The notes beneath the pieces were generated by a model. That model was not told the DNA's origin. It was given only the letters and a program-made list of their open reading frames with translations, and did no database searches. A stretch of DNA of 64,000 nt. Source: Lepidodermella squamata. Lineage: Eukaryota; Gastrotricha. Location: the NCBI GenBank assembly GCA_047495785.1, contig JBLDXI010000007.1:1178001-1242000 (forward strand). Reading direction: 5' to 3'. Made by a program: the position numbers and the translations under genes. This document shows, piece after piece, positions 19,128-28,163 of the stretch; the first letter of the stretch is position 1, and the number at the start of each line of letters is the position of its first letter.

Positions 19128-20549
19128 ATGTTTGACAAAATAATTAACAGCTTGCCGGTGGAATTTCATTTACCGAGTTATCCCGTTCAAGGAGAATTCG
19201 TTCCTGGAGGGTCTTATAACAATAAGCAGTCATATAGTTACGCTGGCCCAGGAACACATTTTGTTCAAAGAATGAGCCAGGGCTACAGAGGTATAAATGA
19301 GTTGGACGAGGCAGCCAGAGAACATGACGCTGCCTATCACTTTTACAAAGACAGAGACCGACGCACCGTTAGCGATAGAATTCTTGCAGACAAGGCACTC
19401 GGGATTGCTAGCGATCTATCGAAAAGTGGTTACGAGAGGGCTATGGCAGCATTTGTCTACAAAACGTTCGTTGAAGGTGGAATCGCTGACCACCTGCAGG
19501 GGAAAGGCATGGCTCTTCGAGATAGGAAACGTGTTAGCTACTCGCAACAAGTTCTGAAGCGAAAGACAGAACAAGAGCCGCCGCGATCAGAAACAGTTAG
19601 CAAAATGAAGTTTGAAACATTAGCTGAGGAGCTTCATAAACCCGCAAGAAAGCGGTTTCCAAGACGTCGCGTTTATGTGCATAACGTTGACGACACATGG
19701 GGCATGGACATTGTCTTCATGAACGACTTGACCGATGACAATAATGGCTATAAGTACATTTTGACCGTGATATGCTGCTTCAGCAGATATGCATGGGCCG
19801 TCCCCCTGAAATCAAAAGACGCAAAAAGTGTTTTCCATGCCTTCTCATCAGTTATTAAGACAAGCCGACGACAGCCTGAAAATATTTGGGTCGATGAGGG
19901 CAGTGAATTTTATAATTCAATCTTCACTAAATGGTTGAAAGCAAATAAGGTGAATCGGTACTCGACCTATGAAAATTTTCATAACCCTATGATCGAGAGG
20001 TTTAACAGGACTCTTAAAACTAGAATGTGGAAACGCTTTACACTCAACAACTCACGTAATTGGGTTGCAATATTAGATGGCCTAGTTCGAGAGTACAACC
20101 TCACTAAGCACAGATCGATTCGAATGACGCCAACTCAGGCAATAGATCCAAAGAATAGAGACATCGTTCACGACAATTTGTACGCGGAATCAGAGGAAAA
20201 TAAGTTACTTAAACCCAAATTCGCTGTTGGTGACATTGTGAGGATCAGCCGACTGAAAGAGACCTTTGAAAAAGGTTTCCACCCTTCCTGGAGTGAAGAG
20301 CTTCTTAAAGTCGTCAAGGTTAACGAAACCATTCCTAGAACGTATAAAATCGAGGCTCTAGATGGTGAACCAGTAGTAGGTAGCTTTTACGAACAGGAAT
20401 TGCAGAAATCCTCCCAACAGCAAGAAAACCTTTACCGGGTTGAAAAGATTTTGAGAAGAAAGAAAGTTAATGGTAAAGAAATCGTTCACGTCAAATGGGC
20501 AGGATATGATAAGCCGACTTGGGAGCCCGCTGATAACTTGTTGGATTAG
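19128..20549 (+). CDS. INT: Phospholipase A2 - integrase - chromodomain fusion
   Basis: 473 residues in one open frame. Residues about 30-115 match parvovirus-type phospholipase A2: calcium loop YAGPGT (38-43), INELD, and the catalytic HDAAY (H66, D67, Y70). A basic linker contains LQGKG (123-127), a match to the protease consensus [MIL]-x-G-x-G. From about 165 lies a retroviral-type integrase: ELHKPARKRFPRR, then D194 (WGMD), D256 (WVDEG), E290 (NPMIERFNR). The C-terminus (about 434-473) is a chromodomain (KWAGYDKPTWEPADN). The usual N-terminal zinc finger is absent. The phospholipase could breach endosomes, and the integrase inserts the element. A Met at 160 could start integrase alone. Confidence 0.9.
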   Translation: MFDKIINSLPVEFHLPSYPVQGEFVPGGSYNNKQSYSYAGPGTHFVQRMSQGYRGINELDEAAREHDAAYHFYKDRDRRTVSDRILADKALGIASDLSKSGYERAMAAFVYKTFVEGGIADHLQGKGMALRDRKRVSYSQQVLKRKTEQEPPRSETVSKMKFETLAEELHKPARKRFPRRRVYVHNVDDTWGMDIVFMNDLTDDNNGYKYILTVICCFSRYAWAVPLKSKDAKSVFHAFSSVIKTSRRQPENIWVDEGSEFYNSIFTKWLKANKVNRYSTYENFHNPMIERFNRTLKTRMWKRFTLNNSRNWVAILDGLVREYNLTKHRSIRMTPTQAIDPKNRDIVHDNLYAESEENKLLKPKFAVGDIVRISRLKETFEKGFHPSWSEELLKVVKVNETIPRTYKIEALDGEPVVGSFYEQELQKSSQQQENLYRVEKILRRKKVNGKEIVHVKWAGYDKPTWEPADNLLD

Positions 20550-20574
20550 TTCAATCAGTACCGCACAGCTAGGC

Positions 20575-20886
20575 CTATGAGAGCAATTTTTGCAGTTTTG
20601 TTGCCAACATTTGATTTATAATTTCCTCTATATCCTTCGTCGTAAGTTTTTCAGGCTTAGGCTCACACATTCTGTCACTTGTGATCGCTCCTTCCTTTTG
20701 TGAAGTCACTTCATGACATTTTCCCTGTACAGGGTTTGCACGACTTGCTCTAACAACTTCCATAGTTTTTTTCCAGTAGTTTTTGCAAGCTATACGATGC
20801 TGATCACGATAGCCTGTCTCGCGTTCTTCTTCAGTCAGATATTTCTTCGGGCGACCTCTTTGCTTAATCGTGTTTGTAGTCATCAT
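20575..20886 (-). CDS. AT-hook DNA-binding protein
   Basis: 103 residues. RGRPKKYLTEEER near the N-terminus is an AT-hook for the minor groove of AT-rich DNA. A KNYWKK segment and a helical end (TTKDIEEIINQMLATKLQKL) follow. The inner homologue (32774-33067) shares RGRPKKYLTEEER and the helical end. Divergent from PolB, with a TCTA box 11-14 nt upstream of the two candidate ATGs. It could be a chromatin-like or replication-associated protein. Confidence 0.7.
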   Translation of the reverse strand: MMTTNTIKQRGRPKKYLTEEERETGYRDQHRIACKNYWKKTMEVVRASRANPVQGKCHEVTSQKEGAITSDRMCEPKPEKLTTKDIEEIINQMLATKLQKLLS

Positions 20887-20975
20887 ATATTATCATTAGA
20901 AAAAAACTATATAAGATTTTCTTCAATTGCGGAAAATTACTTAAAGATTATTTTCTTAGTATAATATATACAATC
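20887..20975 (+). promoter_or_regulatory. Shared promoter region before PolB
   Basis: AT-rich gap between the AT-hook gene and PolB. It contains ATTACTTAAAG then TTTTCTTAGTATAATATATA just before the PolB ATG. The inner element has nearly the same words in the same place (33130-33173). There is no TCTA box on the PolB side, so PolB probably uses a different, possibly early, promoter. Confidence 0.6.
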
Positions 20976-22208
20976 ATGACCGACAACAGTGAAACCAATG
21001 TAATGGGACCTAACGGTCGTCGTATTAAGGTTGGTGGCCGAGCATACAATACGCTATTGAGGAAGGGGTTTGAATTAAAAGATAACCGTTGGACGAAGGG
21101 TGGGATGCCTTACGAGAGAACCCAACGGAAAACAGTATTAAATCCTATCACGCAAAAATATATTTCTATCGGTTCGTCCAATTTCAAAAAACTTGAGGAG
21201 TTTTTCTATGACGAAGCGAATAATCAGCTTATGAAACGAGGTGTGTGCAAGATAAAAAGTGGCAGCCAGGACTATCAGAGGCTGCGTAAAGATGGCTATT
21301 TCTTGAATTCTGCTGGTGAAATGGTGTTCAGAGGGCAGAAAGAAAATCATGTCATAAATCCTAAGACTTTGAAATTCATCAAATGGGGTGGACCAACGTA
21401 CAACAAGTTGATTGCCGAAGGCTACATTTATATCGAACGCATCAACTCTCTCGAGGATAACAATTATATGGAATTCAATGAGCAGAAAAATCCCGAGCAT
21501 TTCAAGAATATCCTCTATAGGTTAGACATTGAAGCTCATAATTCAGGAAGTGACTTCCATCTATTTACCGAAAAGGTTAGAGAATCAGTTGTTAATTACG
21601 TGCAAGAAAAATTAGAGCAAAATGATAACATTAAAATAGTGTTTAACGCTGATTTGAATTGGAAAAAAGACAACAATAGTAAATCGGAACATAAATGGTC
21701 TTCCGCTGTAAAGGCTGCCCCAGTTATCAGGAAATATGATGACGTAGGGAGCGTTGTAGACCAACACTTTTCTCAGCTTGGTGGTGCAATTGAGAATTAC
21801 GAGCAGCGCGGCTCCGGATGGATCTTCCAAAACATTTCGCGACTCCGTGTTTGTGCTTTCAGCTACTGCCCGTTAGGGACAGGATCTTACATTCCAACGC
21901 CGAAGTTTATTGCGGATAAAAAGGCTGTTATAAATGTTAAAAACACCGACGATGAATGCATTATCTGGAGCATGCTGGCTTGCTTGCATCCAATAGATAA
22001 AAATGCACAGGAAACATCCAAGTACAAGTTATTTAAAAATGAACTGAAACATGACGGTATCAAGTTCCCCATTTCGTGGAACGATATTTCAAATCTTGAA
22101 GATCAGAATAGGATAAAGATCAACGTGATTGAATACAAAGAAAAAGATGGTTGTCATCGCCTTATTTCATACTACGCGTCGAAGAAACCTTACGCCCAAG
22201 AAGTTAAC
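20976..22208 (+). pseudogene. POLB: Outer PolB, 5' part, interrupted by inner Polinton
   Basis: First 411 codons of a protein-primed type B DNA polymerase. The N-terminus has several copies of a motif of about 35 residues (NPxTxKxIxxGGxxYxxLxxxGY). The conserved region with DDECIIWSMLA then leads up to the start of the exonuclease half. The frame continues 9 bp into the inner TIR before a stop at 22217. The inner element entered at the GTTAAC duplication (22203-22208); the frame resumes in phase at 40821. No other stop or frameshift is seen. Confidence 0.9.
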
Positions 22209-22427
22209 AGCAGATAGGAATTGCCGGAGCTAAGCCACTTGACGGCTTACGCCCTTTTTGGCAATTCGAGCCTGACCATGGAAATTGGCAAAACATTTCA
22301 AGGGCGTTTCAAATAATTAATTAGTGAGTTTGAAATTGCTGGAATGATTTGTTATGACAATTGCGCGTCCGCGAATGAGGACAAAAATTCAGCGTAAGGG
22401 GGGAGTATTAGATGCGAAAAAATGGGA
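22209..22427 (+). repeat. Left TIR of inner Polinton (match extends to about 22562)
   Basis: Pairs with 40597-40814 in reverse complement with scattered mismatches. The end folds: GAATTGCC...GGCAATTC enclosing TAAGCC...GGCTTA (22218-22265). After a break the inverted similarity resumes: 22440-22562 matches the reverse complement of about 39839-39960, with shared TATGCAAATGAGCTGA and CATGATTCGCTT. So the right arm has gained (or the left lost) the tRNA-like block 39961-40596. Confidence 0.85.
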
Positions 22428-22556
22428 AGACGTGAGCACACCTTACAAAAGAAATTAAGTTTTCCTTTTATTTCAATCAATTTTCTTCCAAGTCTGTGCA
22501 TATGCAAATGAGCTGAATAGAAGAAATACAGAGGCATGATTCGCTTCATAAATGGT

Positions 22557-23217
22557 TTATAATGAAAATAGTGTCATAATCACAGTGATCACTGTGGCCT
22601 TAGTTTTTATACCCGTGGACTTTGGGGTAGATGACGACCAGCTGGTCGACCAACTTGTCGACCAGCTCGAACGGGACCACGCGGACAGACCTGCCCATGT
22701 GGGCCAATCCACAGTCCAGCTTGACCCGACAGAAGAGAGCCACGTGGTCCACTGCTGCCTCAGCCGACTTTCACCCCAAGCGAGCCAAGCTGGTTTGAAT
22801 ATATTGTCGTTAACTGATCGGTCGTACGGCACAGTAGCTGGATTGCAAAATGTCCCACTGGATGAACATTTTGCGGAGCAGCACGTGCAGTACAACATCC
22901 AACCCGGGTTGTCCCAATTCTGATTGTCTTTGACCACTGGTGACTGCAATTTGCTCTCATCGCAAGATGAGGTATAAATAGCTAACTTGCAAGTATAGAC
23001 GCTATTGATTTGTGAAGACTGGTCGATGACGAAACTTGCCTACAATGCAATCCAATTCAACATCAATAAATATACAGATTTGTTGCAAACTTACGATACA
23101 TTGACCGCATCCATCAACTGTCGTGATGTCTGGAACTGTCCCATTCCAACAGCTGAAACACGTCCCAAAACTTGCTAACTGTAAAGCGATGAGTATAACG
23201 ATGACCGCGCTGTTCAT
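22557..23217 (-). CDS. Ly6/three-finger-like secreted protein with Trp/Ser-rich tail
   Basis: Two exons, 23217-23095 and 23039-22557, with a 55-bp intron, give about 201 residues. Signal peptide MNSAVIVILIALQLASFGTC, then CFSCWNG, DGCGQC, and after the splice VYTCKL and MLYCTCCSAKCSSS with a later FCN. The cysteine order resembles the Ly6 genes in the outer element, though the final CC-x-x-x-C is shorter. The C-terminus is rich in Trp and Ser (WSTSWSTSWSSS), followed by a hydrophobic end (ATVITVIMTLFSL). It sits just inside the left TIR, the same location as the outer Ly6 pair. Confidence 0.65.
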
Positions 23218-23688
23218 TTTAATGGCATGCAATAAAGGTGAAATGAACACAGAAAAATGGATTGAGGGATGAGCGCGTTGAATCCAAGCGACGCCGGCCA
23301 TGACAACGCCAATGACCTTGATTCTGGCATTAGGAAACTGTCCTCATGCCAATGAAAAGGTGCTATTCAGTGACTACCAGCCAACAGGTGCAGCGGCAGG
23401 TAACTGCCCCTTAAAAGCTATTTTACTACTTTTTTGATTTTGCTGAGAAAAACTATCATTCATCCCATTGTGAATAGCTTGAATTCATCGCTCTGCTCCA
23501 TGGAGACCCTATGCGCCCGTTTCACCTGTCCGTGCTAGCATGCACTAAAATATTATGGTTGCAGCGAGATGCCTCAAAGTATAGACTAATGAGTGGTGAT
23601 TAACTTACAAACGTGAACCGAAAATAGATGGCGAGAAAACCCATGCAAAAATAGCGAAATCAATGGCCCCGAAATGGCAAGCCATCAA
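23218..23688. other. Non-coding gap in the inner left arm
   Basis: About 470 bp between the Ly6-like gene and the core gene block. No supported gene, TCTA box cluster or repeat seen. It presumably includes the Ly6-like promoter. Confidence 0.5.
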
Positions 23689-24312
23689 TCAATCAACTTT
23701 TTTGAATTTCAAGTGGGTGATTTCAGACAATATACGCGTTCTCATGTCATCATCTGTTGGGAATTTCAGGCTTCCCCTGAGACTTTGTTTCAAATCAACG
23801 TACTTATCACGCTCTTTTATAATCAAATTATATTCAGTTTCAGTGATGTTTCCATCCTCCAAAGCTTTCGCGATCATGTCGCCGAGCGAGTTGAGCTTGG
23901 AAGAAGCCAGCGTGCATATACGTTCATGCTTCTGGGCTTTCTCTTCCAAGGCACTCGCCGCGGAGTTCACAATTATGCTAATAAATCCTCCACCAAGTGC
24001 AACTCCTTCTAGGATAACTGCAATAGGAATTCCGGCGATAGTAGTAAGGACAACAATTCCGCCAATTCCTGTCAAGATTGATACACCAGTTAAACCAATG
24101 TTTAATTTCGAACAGATTTTAGCCCATTTTTTATATTTTCTGTATAGTTTGTACCTCATTTCCATCTCTTTGTTCAAAAATTCTTTCAGGCGCCGCAGTT
24201 CAGAGAGCCTGAATTCTTGCACTGGTGAACTAGGAAATGATAGGCGTGGTGCGGTTGGATAGATCTGACTACTCTCAGCTCGCACATGAACTTGTGTATC
24301 ACTGCTATTCAT
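23689..24312 (-). CDS. Polinton virion-associated membrane protein (hypothetical)
   Basis: 207 residues, homologue of 11749-12330. Shares IYPTAPRL, VQEFRLSELRRLKEF, two central hydrophobic segments (about 70-120) and a helical tail with KHERICTLASSKLNSLGDMI. A TCTA box is at 24327-24330 (minus strand), 15 nt before the ATG. Function unknown. Confidence 0.7.
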   Translation of the reverse strand: MNSSDTQVHVRAESSQIYPTAPRLSFPSSPVQEFRLSELRRLKEFLNKEMEMRYKLYRKYKKWAKICSKLNIGLTGVSILTGIGGIVVLTTIAGIPIAVILEGVALGGGFISIIVNSAASALEEKAQKHERICTLASSKLNSLGDMIAKALEDGNITETEYNLIIKERDKYVDLKQSLRGSLKFPTDDDMRTRILSEITHLKFKKVD

Positions 24313-24318
24313 CGTTTA

Positions 24319-25032
24319 TCAAAAATTAGATATTTTCAAGTAAAATTCAACGGTCATAGGTTTGCTAGAAGACATCACGATATTGAAAGTGTCACCTTTC
24401 TCAAACTGTTCTACGAAAGTACAGTATTCGGCTATATTCCGGATCGCCTCGTAATCGAATGAAAAATATTTGGAAATTAGGACGCTGCCGTTTTTCATGA
24501 AATCACAAGTACAGCCTGGTGACATATTTCCCCAAACTCTAAACCAAAATTGCACATCAGCCAGAATATTTTCGAGAAAAGACAATTCGTCATTAATTTG
24601 AACCAGTAAAGTGTGGGTTATAACCCTTGTTACCGGCATTTGCGTTTGGTCACTCACATGACCCTCGCCGGAGCCTGAAAATACCTGCCCGTCAACGTAT
24701 TGCTTGTTGACTACGTCAAAAAGAGCTATAGGGTATGCCAGGTTTGTTATTCGACCGCCATTCATGTCGATGGTTCTGTCATCAGCGTATAGCAGCGGCT
24801 TATACGATTCGATCAACCGCCTGGATTCTTTTTCATTCAATGTGTTTTCTTCAACCCACAATTTGGATGCTGCGTCATTGTCGAAAACGGGGCGGCCAAG
24901 ATTTTCAATTTTGAAATTATTTGCATTCAAATTACTCATAAACCCTTTCTTTCCATCTGCACGTAGGTATAATTCGGAGCCATGTAGACCTCTTGACCAT
25001 TCGCTGGGAATAAAAATTGAACTAGATTTCAT
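24319..25032 (-). CDS. Fibre-like protein with two phage tail-fibre-type repeats
   Basis: 237 residues. Repeat 1 (about 31-61) has NLNANNFKIENLGRPVFDND followed by AASKLWVE. Repeat 2 (about 84-115) reads RTIDMNGGRITNLAYPIALF followed by DVVNKQYVDG, a textbook fibre shaft repeat. A Gly/Ser hinge (VFSGSGEGH) follows, then a beta-rich domain of about 115 residues, a plausible receptor-binding head. The first 60 residues are the most similar to the outer homologue (FIPSEW, LYLRADG) and may be the capsid anchor. A TCTA box lies about 18 nt upstream. Confidence 0.7.
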   Translation of the reverse strand: MKSSSIFIPSEWSRGLHGSELYLRADGKKGFMSNLNANNFKIENLGRPVFDNDAASKLWVEENTLNEKESRRLIESYKPLLYADDRTIDMNGGRITNLAYPIALFDVVNKQYVDGQVFSGSGEGHVSDQTQMPVTRVITHTLLVQINDELSFLENILADVQFWFRVWGNMSPGCTCDFMKNGSVLISKYFSFDYEAIRNIAEYCTFVEQFEKGDTFNIVMSSSKPMTVEFYLKISNF

Positions 25033-25037
25033 TTCAA

Positions 25038-25511
25038 CTAAGAACTGATTAGATTTAATTTTTCATGCCAACGTAAAATCGTATCCCTAGAACGGTTCAG
25101 AGTGATTTTATTAGCGACGTTTTCGTAACCGAGCTTCAGCGAAACGTACTTAAGCACAAATTCTACGTTGACCATGTTTTTACCAGGAAATTTCATGGAA
25201 TAGAGCTTATCTATTTTCTTGAAGTGAGTCATGATGTTATCGAGCTCATACCATTTCAGAACTAGTCCTAATTTTCTGATTTTAGCCATGAGGTGCCATT
25301 TTCGCCTGTAAGGTTGGGAGCGCCTAACTCTTTGGTAATAATCTGTAAAAGGATAAACGATGGCACATTTAGGGCAATAGTTGATATGAAGACCATGATC
25401 AATTTGCAAAGGTGATGAGCAAAGCTCACATTCTGTTTTTGAATGGCATTTCACACTCTTGTTTTCGATTTCGGCTAGAAGAGAGAGACAATATTCGAAT
25501 TCTTCATCCAT
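25038..25511 (-). CDS. VLTF3-like zinc-ribbon protein, putative late transcription factor
   Basis: 157 residues. Cys4 ribbon (C28-x2-C31...C46-x2-C49), then PYRRKWHLMAKIRKLGL and a helical domain ending in TILRWHEKLN. Same order and spacing as the outer copy at 12991-13497. Followed by the fibre gene with a 5-bp gap. No TCTA box directly upstream; it is probably expressed with the zinc-ribbon gene before it. Confidence 0.55.
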   Translation of the reverse strand: MDEEFEYCLSLLAEIENKSVKCHSKTECELCSSPLQIDHGLHINYCPKCAIVYPFTDYYQRVRRSQPYRRKWHLMAKIRKLGLVLKWYELDNIMTHFKKIDKLYSMKFPGKNMVNVEFVLKYVSLKLGYENVANKITLNRSRDTILRWHEKLNLISS

Positions 25512-25533
25512 AATCAGGAAAGCACTTACTACT

Positions 25534-25677
25534 TTAAGCCTTAAGTGCTTTCACAAATTTGCTCTTTTTGGAGCCGCAAATTTGACAATGGCTCACTAAA
25601 ATTACTCGTTTGTTTTCCGTAACTTTTCTTTGTTCGTTCAAATTTCCAGTGTGCTTCTTACACTTCAAACAGTACAT
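25534..25677 (-). CDS. Small zinc-ribbon protein (DUF5679-like)
   Basis: 47 residues: MYCLKCKKHT, a middle ENKRVILVSHCQICG, and a basic end (SKKSKFVKALKA). Same fold pattern and location as 13481-13660. A TCTA box at 25693-25696 (minus strand) lies 16 nt from the ATG. Confidence 0.7.
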   Translation of the reverse strand: MYCLKCKKHTGNLNEQRKVTENKRVILVSHCQICGSKKSKFVKALKA

Positions 25678-25683
25678 ATTTTG

Positions 25684-26133
25684 CTAAAACATTAGATCTT
25701 TCAGCCTGTTATCATTCATAATGGACGCATCATTCGTGAAATGAAGAAGAATTTCTAACTTATTGCGTTTTTTCGCCAGCTCAGACAGGAAGTAAACTAC
25801 GTAGAAACCGCACGCCACACTTTTTGAGTGCTGAATTTCATGAGTGGAATACCAAATGTCGCGATTACTTCGCCTCTCTATGACTTCATTAGGGCAAATG
25901 AAGCCAAAGCTGTCGAAATAAATTATTTCCCTATCAGTTACCTGCATTCCTACCCAATGCGTTCCCCCTCCAAAATCATCTAAGTTGATTACATAGCATC
26001 CATTATTCAAATTTATAGGCAAGAGATGCCTGGGGTAACATCCGTTGTACTTCTTCCCAACTCTCGAGCTCATCATTTTGTCAATGTCCGAATTCGAAAG
26101 GGGGAAGAAGCGGCCTAGTTTTTTGACTCCCAT
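25684..26133 (-). CDS. PRO: Adenovirus-type cysteine protease
   Basis: 149 residues with the triad H59 (GTHWVG), D74 (YFDSFG) and C108 (KSVACGFY), plus Q101 before the Cys. Overlaps the precursor gene upstream by 19 bp, as in the outer element. Intact. Likely processes precursor proteins of this virion. Confidence 0.9.
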   Translation of the reverse strand: MGVKKLGRFFPLSNSDIDKMMSSRVGKKYNGCYPRHLLPINLNNGCYVINLDDFGGGTHWVGMQVTDREIIYFDSFGFICPNEVIERRSNRDIWYSTHEIQHSKSVACGFYVVYFLSELAKKRNKLEILLHFTNDASIMNDNRLKDLMF

Positions 26134-26744
26134 GGTAAATACACTCCATTTCCCTTATTCGCCTTGAACAATGTAGGTAAAAATGTCCCTAGCAGGCTAG
26201 CAACTAGTGGGACCACGAATGAGCCTCCCTTTTGCTCAATATCGCGATCAATCGAAAGCTTACTGCCCAGTGGCAATAAATTCTTATTTTCTAGCATATC
26301 GACCATTCTGACTAGTTCATTCAAATCATGTTTGGGAACTGATAGTTGTACTGTGGTCTCGTGTACGCCCTTCCCCGCTAATTTGTTACCGATCGCGTTG
26401 GTCGCGCCATTTATCAGCCCTGATACAGCGCTTAGGGCTAAAGGTGCAGCAATCGTTGCGGCTTTCGCAAGTATGGGCAGGATGGGAAGTAGGCCGCCTG
26501 ATTGATTTTTCTTCAGTTGCGATAAACTAAGCTTCAATTGAATACCGGTGTCGTTGGCTTTGTGCTTCTCTACTTTGTTTATTTGAGTTTGAGTAAGCAT
26601 CAACTTTCGTAAATTGTCCTTCTGACTAATGACCTGTTTGCTGAATTTCAGTGTTATTGACTTTTTGTTCTTTACCGCACCCTGGAGTTTCTCCAGCTGA
26701 CTATCCGTGAGGGGCAATTCGTATTCCAAATACTTATGGCTCAT
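26115..26744 (-). CDS. Virion precursor, possible membrane-lytic (pVI-like) protein
   Basis: 209 residues. Repetitive basic N-terminus (LTDSQLEKLQG, LTQTQINKVEK, LSLSQLKK), then QSGG and a long Ala/Leu hydrophobic stretch. LAGKG follows, a fit to the [MIL]-x-G-x-G protease consensus, then QKGG, and a last hydrophobic segment ending VYLPWES. Homologue of 14106-14684. A TCTA box is at 26752-26755 (minus strand), about 8 nt upstream. Confidence 0.55.
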   Translation of the reverse strand: MSHKYLEYELPLTDSQLEKLQGAVKNKKSITLKFSKQVISQKDNLRKLMLTQTQINKVEKHKANDTGIQLKLSLSQLKKNQSGGLLPILPILAKAATIAAPLALSAVSGLINGATNAIGNKLAGKGVHETTVQLSVPKHDLNELVRMVDMLENKNLLPLGSKLSIDRDIEQKGGSFVVPLVASLLGTFLPTLFKANKGNGVYLPWESKN

Positions 26745-26769
26745 TTACCGCTAGATTAGAAATTTTGCA

Positions 26770-28149
26770 TTAGACGCTGGTAAGACTGATGTCAACAGAG
26801 TCATGCTTGTAGTTGAAGCATATCTCCTTTTCCCTCTCAATGAACGAATAAATCACAAAAGGCTTATTCACCGCACCGACCGTCGCTTTGAATACTACAG
26901 ATACAGTGTTGTCTGCTCGAGAATTGTAAATGGAAGTCGCATCTACGTCGTCCAAGCAAAAGCAAAGAATTCTGTACAAGTTGCAGAATTCCATGTACGA
27001 AATCTGACATCCTGTATTCAGACTTTCCCTATCGCTGTTCTGATGCATATTCTGTTTTATGTAATTGTATAGCCGGTGAGCTTTCAGCTTAGCAAAAGAA
27101 ACATTGGATTCATTAAAGGCTTCTTTGTTATTAATCAAAAGGGAATATGAAGTAACGTTCCACGTGTTATATATCTGCGTGAGTTTCTTCGGATATTCCT
27201 CGTCTGAGTAATCGGGACAAAGCACAATATACACCCAATTTGGTTTCCTTATTTCAGTGCTGATTGTGTACTGAATATTCGTGGTATTTGCAGCAAATTG
27301 GCTGGACTGATATGGATCGATTGATATCCATTTATGAATTTTGGTGAATCCCTCGTTGAACTTTTTCATTATTGAAAGTTTCTGTTGGTTCATTAGTGTT
27401 ACCTCTGGGATGTACATATTAGCTCGATTGAAATGATAGGTTAATCCTTCAGGCGTACCTGTATCAGCCGCGGTAATCACATAAACCAAAGGCCGATTAT
27501 AGTTCGGAGTGAGAATGATCCTAAATCGAGACTTCGTAAAAATTCCATGATACGAATTGAAAAAGGGCAAATCTTTCAGATATAAAGTGACGGTGGCCTC
27601 GGTAGATTTAACATAGCTGCTTCGCGTTATCAAACCCTTGTTAGCTGCAGCTTTCGATGCGTCAAAAGTGTCAGCCGTCACATCAGCAATTAGCGTTGTG
27701 CTTCCCAAAGCCAACGGGCAGTCTTTCGAAAACAGGACTTCTTCCCCTAAACTATTGGCGTAATCAGGACTCCATTTCAAAAGAAAATTGATGTTCGCCC
27801 AATGTTCGAGGAACCGCAGCTCCTCGATTTTGTGATCTGAATCTGATATTTGAACTTCAATATTGTCAAACAGGCTCAAAACGTGATTCCGAACGGCATA
27901 CTTGTCAGTGTTCACGAACGCTGCTCCATTCTTCCTTTTAATTTGAAATTGAAACTCCAAGTACCCCTCTCTGACTAACAAATAATTGTCCTTTAGGTTG
28001 TAGCTGGAAAATATTAATTTCGATGGTTGTGAATTTTGATCTTGAGTGAAATTCTGTGCTGGCGTTTCCGTCCATGTCTTTTTCTCAAAGACCCGATCTT
28101 GAATTTCAGTAGTCTCAAAGAGGTTATTGACAATCTCTTGTTGAAGCAT
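26770..28149 (-). CDS. MCP: Major capsid protein (double jelly roll)
   Basis: 459 residues; full-length homologue of 14706-16079. Starts MLQQEIVNNLFETTEIQDRV and contains DKYAVRNHVLSLFDNIEVQI, then RFRIILTPNYNRP and SYSLLINNKEAF, all shared with the outer copy. Intact. A TCTA box at 28165-28168 (minus strand) lies about 16 nt upstream. Confidence 0.85.
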   Translation of the reverse strand: MLQQEIVNNLFETTEIQDRVFEKKTWTETPAQNFTQDQNSQPSKLIFSSYNLKDNYLLVREGYLEFQFQIKRKNGAAFVNTDKYAVRNHVLSLFDNIEVQISDSDHKIEELRFLEHWANINFLLKWSPDYANSLGEEVLFSKDCPLALGSTTLIADVTADTFDASKAAANKGLITRSSYVKSTEATVTLYLKDLPFFNSYHGIFTKSRFRIILTPNYNRPLVYVITAADTGTPEGLTYHFNRANMYIPEVTLMNQQKLSIMKKFNEGFTKIHKWISIDPYQSSQFAANTTNIQYTISTEIRKPNWVYIVLCPDYSDEEYPKKLTQIYNTWNVTSYSLLINNKEAFNESNVSFAKLKAHRLYNYIKQNMHQNSDRESLNTGCQISYMEFCNLYRILCFCLDDVDATSIYNSRADNTVSVVFKATVGAVNKPFVIYSFIEREKEICFNYKHDSVDISLTSV

Positions 28150-28163
28150 AATTTACCAAAGGA

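Noticed and set aside
22552-22923. Plus-strand open frame rich in Asp/Gln/Val
   Set aside because: Antisense of the Trp/Ser-rich Ly6-like exon; no motif or promoter of its own.
23663-24262. 199-residue plus-strand open frame
   Set aside because: Shadow of the membrane-protein gene on the minus strand, which has a homologue in the outer element.
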